Below, piece by piece: positions 59,452 through 64,000 of a stretch of 64,000 nucleotides of DNA. Source of the DNA: JAFGCL01 sp964492335 (GTDB lineage: Bacteria; Chloroflexota; Dehalococcoidia; UBA2247; RBG-13-53-26); assembly GCA_964492335.1 (NCBI GenBank), contig CAZBJX010000008.1, positions 1-64,000 of the forward strand. The letters run 5' to 3'. The notes beneath the pieces were generated by a model that was given only the letters and a program-made list of their open reading frames with translations, had not been told where the DNA came from and made no database searches. The position numbers and the translations under genes were made by a program. Each line of letters begins with the position of its first letter. Position 1 is the stretch's first letter.

Positions 59452-60375
59452 GTGCGGGCCAGAGTCATCGTCAATCCCAGTTCGGGGGCCAGGTCCGGAG
59501 AGCGCAAGTGGCCCCGCATCAAGGCCATGTTGGACGAGGCCGGCCTGCGCTTCGACGGCGTGCTGACCGAAGGGCCGATGCACGCGGCCATCCTGGCCGG
59601 GGAAGCAGCCGACCTGGGCTATGACCTGGTGGTGGCGGTGGGCGGCGACGGGACCATCAACGAGGTGGTCAACGGGCTGATCGGCCCCGAGGGCAGGGGC
59701 AGGGTGGACCTGGGCATCATCTTCACCGGCACCGCCAACGACTTCGCCCGCAACCTCGACCTGCCCCCGAACCTGGAGCGCAACTGCCACCTGATGGTCT
59801 CCCCCCGCAGGATGGACGTGGACGTAGGGCTGGTGGAGTGCGTCCGGGACGGGCAGCCCAGGCGGCGCTACTTCGTCAACGTTTCCGGAGCGGGGTTCGA
59901 TGCCGACTGGATGGAGGAAGCCAGGAGGATAGTGCTGCCCCTGGGCCCGAAGGGCAACTACCTGGCGGCCTTCCTGCGGATGGCCCCCACCTACGAGCCC
60001 AAGGACTACGTCCTGGACTTCGGCGACAGGCAGGAGAAGCACCGCGCCTACACCGTCCTGGTGAGCAACGGCCGGTACTCCGGCCGCATCCCCTTCAACC
60101 CGCAGGGGGACCTGGCCGACGGCCTCTTCGAGGTGATGGCCCTGGACCTGCCCACCTTCGTCGAGGCCGTGGCCTCGAGCATCTTCTCCCGGACCGAGGG
60201 CCACCCCGGGGTCCAGTGGTCCCGGGCCGCCTCGGTTTGCATGAAGTCCGGGGAGCGGCTGTCGGTGCAGGCCGACGGCGAGGTCCTGGGGGAGCTGCCC
60301 GCCCGTTTCCAGGTGCTGCCCGGGGCCCTGCGGGTGGTCTCCCGGCGCTGGCCGGCCTCGGGGCCCAACCCCTGA
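59452..60375 (+). CDS. Diacylglycerol kinase family lipid kinase (YegS/DgkB-like)
   Basis: A 307-residue DAGK-catalytic-domain protein. RVIVNPSSGARSG at the N-terminus, VVAVGGDGTINEVVNGLIG near 62 (GGDGT nucleotide site), GIIFTGTANDFARNLDLP and a C-terminal beta domain ending with FQVLPGALRV are family marks. It phosphorylates a lipid such as diacylglycerol; the exact substrate is unknown. It starts at GTG 59452 without a clear ribosome binding site. Confidence 0.9.
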   Translation: MRARVIVNPSSGARSGERKWPRIKAMLDEAGLRFDGVLTEGPMHAAILAGEAADLGYDLVVAVGGDGTINEVVNGLIGPEGRGRVDLGIIFTGTANDFARNLDLPPNLERNCHLMVSPRRMDVDVGLVECVRDGQPRRRYFVNVSGAGFDADWMEEARRIVLPLGPKGNYLAAFLRMAPTYEPKDYVLDFGDRQEKHRAYTVLVSNGRYSGRIPFNPQGDLADGLFEVMALDLPTFVEAVASSIFSRTEGHPGVQWSRAASVCMKSGERLSVQADGEVLGELPARFQVLPGALRVVSRRWPASGPNP

Positions 60376-60534
60376 CCCCTGCCTGACAGCAGCCGGTGCT
60401 GCCATCGCAGGACAGCGCCGCCGAAGGAAGCCGGTGTTGCCAACCGGGGCGGCCGCACATTAGACTTGGCAGGGCCCTGGCGCCGGCGCCGCCTGTCGGC
60501 GCGGCGGATACCCGGGCCCGGAGGAGGAGGCGAC

Positions 60535-61104
60535 ATGGTTGACCAGGCCAAGATCAAGCAGGCGGTGGCCCTCATCATCGAGGCCATCGGGGAGGACCCC
60601 GGGCGCGAGGGCCTGGTGAAGACCCCGGAGCGCGTGGCGGACATGTACGCCGAGCTCTTCGGCGGCCTGGGCCGCGACCCCACTGAGGAGCTGGCCACCG
60701 GGTTCGAGGAGGGGCACCGGGAGATGGTGGTGCTGAAGGACATCCCGTTCTACGCCATGTGCGAGCACCACCTCCTGCCGTTCTACGGCCTGGCCCACGT
60801 GGGCTACATCCCCAACGTGGGCGGGCGGGTGGTGGGGGCCAGCAAGCTGGCCCGGGTGGTGGAGGTCCTGGCCCGCCGCCCCCAGATCCAGGAAAGGATG
60901 ACCACCCAGATAGCCGAGGCCATCGTCGCCGCCCTCAACCCCGACGGCGTGGCGGTGGTGATCGAGGCGGAGCACCTGTGCATGACCATGCGCGGCATCA
61001 AGAAGCCGGGGAGCAACATCGTGACATCGGCCAACCGGGGGGCGTTCCGCAGGAACGCGGTCACCAGGGCTGAATTCCTGTCGCTGATAGCCCGCAAGCA
61101 GTAG
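60535..61104 (+). CDS. folE: GTP cyclohydrolase I
   Basis: The first enzyme of folate (and pterin) synthesis. The 189-residue protein has the zinc-binding Cys in FYAMCEHHLLPFYGLAHVGY, VGASKLARVVEVLARRPQIQ and EAEHLCMTMRGIKKPG. GGAGGAGG lies 5 bases before ATG 60535. Reduced folate would serve panB and glyA. Confidence 0.95.
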   Translation: MVDQAKIKQAVALIIEAIGEDPGREGLVKTPERVADMYAELFGGLGRDPTEELATGFEEGHREMVVLKDIPFYAMCEHHLLPFYGLAHVGYIPNVGGRVVGASKLARVVEVLARRPQIQERMTTQIAEAIVAALNPDGVAVVIEAEHLCMTMRGIKKPGSNIVTSANRGAFRRNAVTRAEFLSLIARKQ

Positions 61105-61142
61105 GCCGCCGCGCGGGGCGGGCCGCCGGGGATGCCGGCGGC

Positions 61143-61733
61143 CTACTTCAGTCCGCCCAGCTCCCGCTTGTACTCGTCCAGCAGCTGGTTGTACTGGGTT
61201 TCCATCTGGGACAGCGTCATGCGCCACTCCTCCTGGAACTGGGGCTGGCTCTCCACGTCGATCCGGGCATTGGCCGGGATGCCCTGCTGGCGCATGGCGT
61301 GCTGCAGCTTCACCTGGAAGTCCTGCCGGAGCATCTCGTAGGCCTGCTTGCGCTGCTGCTCGCCTTCATTGCTGTAGTGATCGAACACCCGCCTCATCTT
61401 GGTGAAGACGTTCTCCACTGCGGCCTTGTCCTTCTTGATGGCCTTGATGGCGTCCATGGCCCGCTTGTTGTTCTTCCTGGCCACATCGTGGATGGGGAGG
61501 ACGATGTTGCGCAGCAGGACCTCCTCGACCCCCCTGGCCACGTACGCCCTCTCCTCTTCCTTGAACCTGCCCAGCTCGGTGGCCAGGCTCAACTCCTCCC
61601 TGAGGTAGCGGACGGCCAGCTTCTCTCCCTCGGGAACGTACTTCCAGGTCAGGACCTCCTCCTGCGAGGGCTCCTCCAGGTCCTTGATCCGCTCCATGGC
61701 TCTCTCGTAGGCGCTCTTCATCTCTTCGGCCAT
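61143..61733 (-). CDS. Coiled-coil protein of unknown function
   Basis: A 196-residue, highly charged, almost wholly helical protein (for example YERAMERIKDLEEPSQEEVL and MAIKAIKKDKAAVENVFTKM-like segments) with no Cys, signal peptide or membrane segment. I do not recognise the family. GGAGG lies 8 bases before ATG 61733. It is convergent with folE and has a TATAAT -10 at 61778-61773 but a weak -35. Confidence 0.75.
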   Translation of the reverse strand: MAEEMKSAYERAMERIKDLEEPSQEEVLTWKYVPEGEKLAVRYLREELSLATELGRFKEEERAYVARGVEEVLLRNIVLPIHDVARKNNKRAMDAIKAIKKDKAAVENVFTKMRRVFDHYSNEGEQQRKQAYEMLRQDFQVKLQHAMRQQGIPANARIDVESQPQFQEEWRMTLSQMETQYNQLLDEYKRELGGLK

Positions 61734-61845
61734 CAACAAACCTCCGGCCCGACGGGCATTGGGTGTGCATCTATTATATACCCTGGCCCCGGCCTTGAGC
61801 ACGCTGCTTGACTGAGGGGAAGGTAATCTGCTAGCTTCTTGTCAG

Positions 61846-61922
61846 GGGCGGTTAGCTCAGTGGTTTAGAGCGCTGCGTTGACATCGCAGAGGTCATTGGT
61901 TCAAATCCATTACCGCCCACCA
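61846..61922 (+). tRNA. tRNA-Val (GAC)
   Basis: A full cloverleaf: acceptor stem 61846-61852 with 61912-61918, anticodon stem 61873-61877 with 61885-61889, anticodon GAC at 61880-61882 (reads valine GTC/GTT). The CCA end is encoded (61920-61922). The T arm has one T-T mismatch in its second pair. Confidence 0.95.
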
Positions 61923-62274
61923 TTCTGTACGGTATCGGGAATCGTTACCCCCTCCTCTTACTTAACAGAAAGGGTACTCGCTGCCGCTACCTGTTTCCAC
62001 ACCTTCTTATCATACCTATCCCCTGTGATGGGATCATCCCAGCCTCCTGGCTCTTGTGAGTGCGTAGTCACACCTGTTTCCTGATTGAACATCGTACTTA
62101 GCCCCAACTGCCGGGGTGATTTCTCAAGTGGAACGCCATTAAGGGGCAGGGGTTGCTTCGTCAACCGCGACGGCGCCAGGACAGGATCCACGTCAGGGAG
62201 GCCGCCTGCTCTGGCTGAAATGATATAATGCAGGCGCCGGCTGCAGTTGACTCTCAGTCAGGCCAGGTGAAGCT
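61923..62274. other. Lower-GC intergenic region after the tRNA gene
   Basis: These 352 bases are clearly AT-richer than the rest of the window. The minus frame 61958-62191 could encode a 77-residue unknown protein whose last part, QEPGGWDDPITGDRYDKKVW, looks protein-like; no ribosome binding site supports it. A TATAAT at 62224-62229, without a -35, precedes the regulator gene. Confidence 0.4.
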
Positions 62275-63057
62275 ATGGCGGAAGTGCTGCGCAACAAGAA
62301 CCTGACTACCAGATTTCAGATCCTGGTCGAGATTGCTGACCAGGGTCCCAATGTCCAGCAGAAAGATATCGCCAGGAGGCTGGAGATTACCCCTCAGGCG
62401 GTATCCGACTATGTAACCCAGCTCGTCAAGAGCGGGATGCTGGTCTCCGAAGGGCGTTCCCGTCACAGCGTCACCAGGGAAGGGGTCAATTGGATCATCG
62501 AGACCCTGAAGGATCTGAGCAACTACATCCTTTTCATCCAGAGGGCCGTCAACAACATCTCGGTCTGCGCTGCGATTGCCGAAAGCGACTTGAAGAAGGG
62601 ACAGAAGATCAACCTCAAAATGAAGGATGGGTTGCTCCTGGCTTCAAGTGGTGCCGGCCCGGGGGCGGCTGGCATGGCCATCTCCAATGCCAGACAAGGT
62701 GAAGATGTAGGGGTTTCCGGCATAAGCGGTATTGTGCCCCTTGAGCGGGGGATGGTAACCATACTGAAGATCCCCAGCATCGAGAGAGGGGGATCCCGGA
62801 AGGTCGACTACGGCATATTGCGGGAGCACTTGAAGGGCTGCCCGCTGGTCGCTTCCCTGGGGCTGGAATCATTGGCCGCGCTGCGCAAGACCGGCATCGA
62901 TTTCTGCCGCTACGGAGCTATGGGAGCCGCTATCGAGGCCGCGCAGAGCGGCCTCAATTCCCTTGTGGTCAGCGTTGAAAACGAGACCTTCGAACTGATA
63001 ACCAAACTGGAGAAACAGAAGATCCGCTACCGGCTGATCGACGTCGAAAGCGCGTAG
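62275..63057 (+). CDS. Winged-helix MarR-like regulator with archaeal-type C-terminal domain
   Basis: A 260-residue protein. Residues 1-70 form a winged helix (FQILVEIADQGPNVQQKDIA, then LEITPQAVSDYVTQLVKSGM). The following ~190 residues, with LLLASSGAGPGAAGMAIS, GISGIVPLERGMVTILKIPS and AALRKTGIDFCRYGAMGAA, form a ligand-type domain that I associate with DUF7839-like regulators of archaea. Ligand and targets are unknown. AGGTGA precedes ATG 62275. Codon and base composition are less GC-rich than the neighbours, so transfer is possible. It lies upstream of the PQQ-type gene, which has a repeated operator-like sequence. Confidence 0.75.
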   Translation: MAEVLRNKNLTTRFQILVEIADQGPNVQQKDIARRLEITPQAVSDYVTQLVKSGMLVSEGRSRHSVTREGVNWIIETLKDLSNYILFIQRAVNNISVCAAIAESDLKKGQKINLKMKDGLLLASSGAGPGAAGMAISNARQGEDVGVSGISGIVPLERGMVTILKIPSIERGGSRKVDYGILREHLKGCPLVASLGLESLAALRKTGIDFCRYGAMGAAIEAAQSGLNSLVVSVENETFELITKLEKQKIRYRLIDVESA

Positions 63058-63137
63058 CCTTCACCTGTATGGCGGGCCAGCCCGCCAGCCCTCATCTCCA
63101 CCGCCGGCCAACCCGCCAACACAGCCCACACCTACTG

Positions 63138-63167
63138 TTGACAATGAGTCTATTGGCCTCATATACT
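63138..63167 (+). promoter_or_regulatory. Strong candidate promoter of the beta-propeller gene
   Basis: Perfect -35 TTGACA (63138-63143), 18-base spacer, -10 TATACT (63162-63167). Start near 63174. Confidence 0.7.
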
Positions 63168-63175
63168 TAAACCAG

Positions 63176-63202
63176 ACTTGAGAATAATCAAGTACACTTG
63201 AT
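63176..63202 (+). promoter_or_regulatory. Operator-like triple half-site at the transcript start
   Basis: Half-sites ACTTGA (63176-63181), TCAAGT (63188-63193) and ACTTGA (63196-63201) are arranged as two overlapping inverted repeats. The pair at 63187-63202 is a perfect 16-bp palindrome. They lie just downstream of the predicted start, a typical repressor-site position. Confidence 0.6.
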
Positions 63203-63217
63203 AGAGGGTGACAGACT

Positions 63218-63298
63218 ATGCCTGTGCAATGCAGCAGGCTCCCCAGAATCATGAGTTTGGGCAAATCAAATCGTCAGAAGACGAAAGGAGAGCTGTAG
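63218..63298 (+). CDS. 26-codon upstream ORF
   Basis: Starts at ATG 63218, 9 bases after GAGGG, and ends at TAG 63296-63298, two bases before the next start codon. The predicted peptide is basic (ends KTKGEL) with one Cys. It could couple or regulate translation of the following gene. The ribosome binding site AAAGGAGAG of the next gene lies within it. Confidence 0.4.
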   Translation: MPVQCSRLPRIMSLGKSNRQKTKGEL

Positions 63299-63300
63299 AC

Positions 63301-64000
63301 ATGGGGTCGAAAGGAACCAAGCTGTTTGGTCTGCTGGTCGCGCTGATGGTCCTCATAGGCCTGCTGGCGCCAGGAGCCGCCGTTGCTGGTGCAGGGGACT
63401 GGTCGCAGTTCCACGGCGATGCGGCTCATACCGGGTTTTCATCGTCGAAAGCCCCGAATACTCCCAGCTTGAAATGGGTCAGCGCCGATATCGGGGTGCT
63501 GCCCGCTACCCCGGTGGCAGTTGGCGATGGGAAAGTGTTTGTGGTCTGCACCAATGCCGTCAAGTGCCTGAGCCAGGCGGATGGCTCGGTCCTGTGGTCG
63601 CGTGCTGTGAGCGGGGCGGGCACCTGGGGCAGTTGGGCAGGCCCGGCCTATAACAACGGTAGAGTCTTCATGGCTACAGACGGTATTTGCTGTCTGGACG
63701 CCGGCGATGGCCGCCAGTTGTGGAAATATTCTTTCCCCGGCAGTCACTGGGCGGTCAACGGTTGCGCCGTGGTGGCTGAAGGCAAAGTAGTGGCTGGCGA
63801 CTGGGACGGCAATACCTATTACTGCGTCAGCGAAGATACTGGCGAACCCTTATGGCAATATCATGTCGCCGGCTATGCGCAGGGCACGCCTGCCTACCAT
63901 AACGGCAGGTTCTTCCTGACATCCTGGGAGTATGTTGGCGGCCATATCTATTGTGTCAACGCCAGCAATGGCTCGCTGGCCTGGCATTCAGCCGGCAAGA
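63301..64000 (+). CDS. Secreted PQQ-type beta-propeller repeat protein (N-terminal part)
   Basis: The first 233 codons; the gene runs off the window. A signal peptide (TKLFGLLVALMVLIGLLAPG, cleavage likely after AVAG) is followed by WSQFHGDAAHTGFSSSKAPN and then repeated blades such as VAVGDGKVFVVCTNAVKCL, GSVLWSRAV, CLDAGDGRQLWKYSF and CVSEDTGEPLWQYH. These are the PQQ/BamB-like repeats of exported propellers. Function is unknown; it may bind a cofactor, polymer or other proteins at the cell surface. AAAGGAGAG precedes ATG 63301. Confidence 0.88.
   Translation, partial: MGSKGTKLFGLLVALMVLIGLLAPGAAVAGAGDWSQFHGDAAHTGFSSSKAPNTPSLKWVSADIGVLPATPVAVGDGKVFVVCTNAVKCLSQADGSVLWSRAVSGAGTWGSWAGPAYNNGRVFMATDGICCLDAGDGRQLWKYSFPGSHWAVNGCAVVAEGKVVAGDWDGNTYYCVSEDTGEPLWQYHVAGYAQGTPAYHNGRFFLTSWEYVGGHIYCVNASNGSLAWHSAGK

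Noticed and set aside
1..64000. CRISPR array, rRNA operon or phage structural genes
   Set aside because: No regular repeat-spacer pattern, no rRNA sequence and no phage head/tail genes were seen.

Overview
The window is a high-GC bacterial chromosome segment, densely packed with genes. It most resembles an anaerobic Chloroflexota of the Dehalococcoidia type. This is inferred from gene order and content, not from a database search. The main reasons are the minus-strand block hslU-rpsB-tsf-(SDR)-pyrH-frr-uppS-cdsA-dxr-rseP-ispG-proS, a four-subunit ferredoxin-linked 2-oxoacid oxidoreductase, a molybdenum hydroxylase paired with a multi-cluster iron-sulfur flavoprotein, CoA-transferase, SDR and nitroreductase genes, and a ThrS without its TGS domain.

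Layout. 1-1.07 kb: the end of an IS21-type element, a small low-GC zinc-ribbon membrane protein and an eroded stretch. 1.07-2.4 kb: universal stress protein and an MBL-fold hydrolase. 2.4-9.4 kb (minus): glnA, thrS, a DUF3303-like protein and the operon korD-korA-korB-korC. 9.4-12.8 kb (plus): a degenerate stretch, then a YxlEFG-like ABC module and lspA. 13-15 kb (minus): an FMN/Fe-S/FAD enoate reductase. 15.4-18.2 kb (plus): a DUF6125-like protein, alpha-glucan phosphorylase and a CbiX-like chelatase. 18.2-24.5 kb (minus): the molybdenum hydroxylase / dicluster flavoprotein / small redox protein module. 24.6-24.9 kb: an IS630-type transposase remnant. 25-37 kb (minus): the long translation, isoprenoid and envelope block. 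37-46.9 kb (plus): udg, ftsK, a CoA-transferase, a pantothenate operon with a structured leader, and pckA. 47-51.4 kb: a chemoreceptor, an SDR remnant, pilT and an SDR. 51.6-61.1 kb (plus): a nitroreductase, comF-glyA, rpsF-ssb-rpsR, a SurA-like protein, hom, thrC, a lipid kinase and folE. 61.1-64 kb: a coiled-coil protein, tRNA-Val, and a lower-GC tail with an archaeal-like winged-helix regulator and the start of a secreted PQQ-type beta-propeller protein.

How genes work together. KorDABC and the molybdenum hydroxylase module both handle low-potential electrons and acids or aldehydes. Dxr, IspG, UppS and CdsA supply isoprenoid and phospholipid precursors. The pan operon makes pantothenate for CoA, which the CoA-transferase uses. 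hom and thrC make threonine, and glyA makes glycine and one-carbon units.

Most worth a second look: (1) the molybdenum hydroxylase with a flavoprotein carrying two HdrB-like domains and a small redox protein, behind a ~360-nt leader; (2) the pan operon leader, with a perfect promoter -35, tandem stem-loops and a 12-bp terminator-like hairpin before the first gene; (3) an SDR lacking its catalytic Tyr/Lys between pyrH and tsf; (4) the control region at 63.1-63.3 kb, with a strong promoter, three repeated half-sites at the start of the transcript and a 26-codon upstream ORF.
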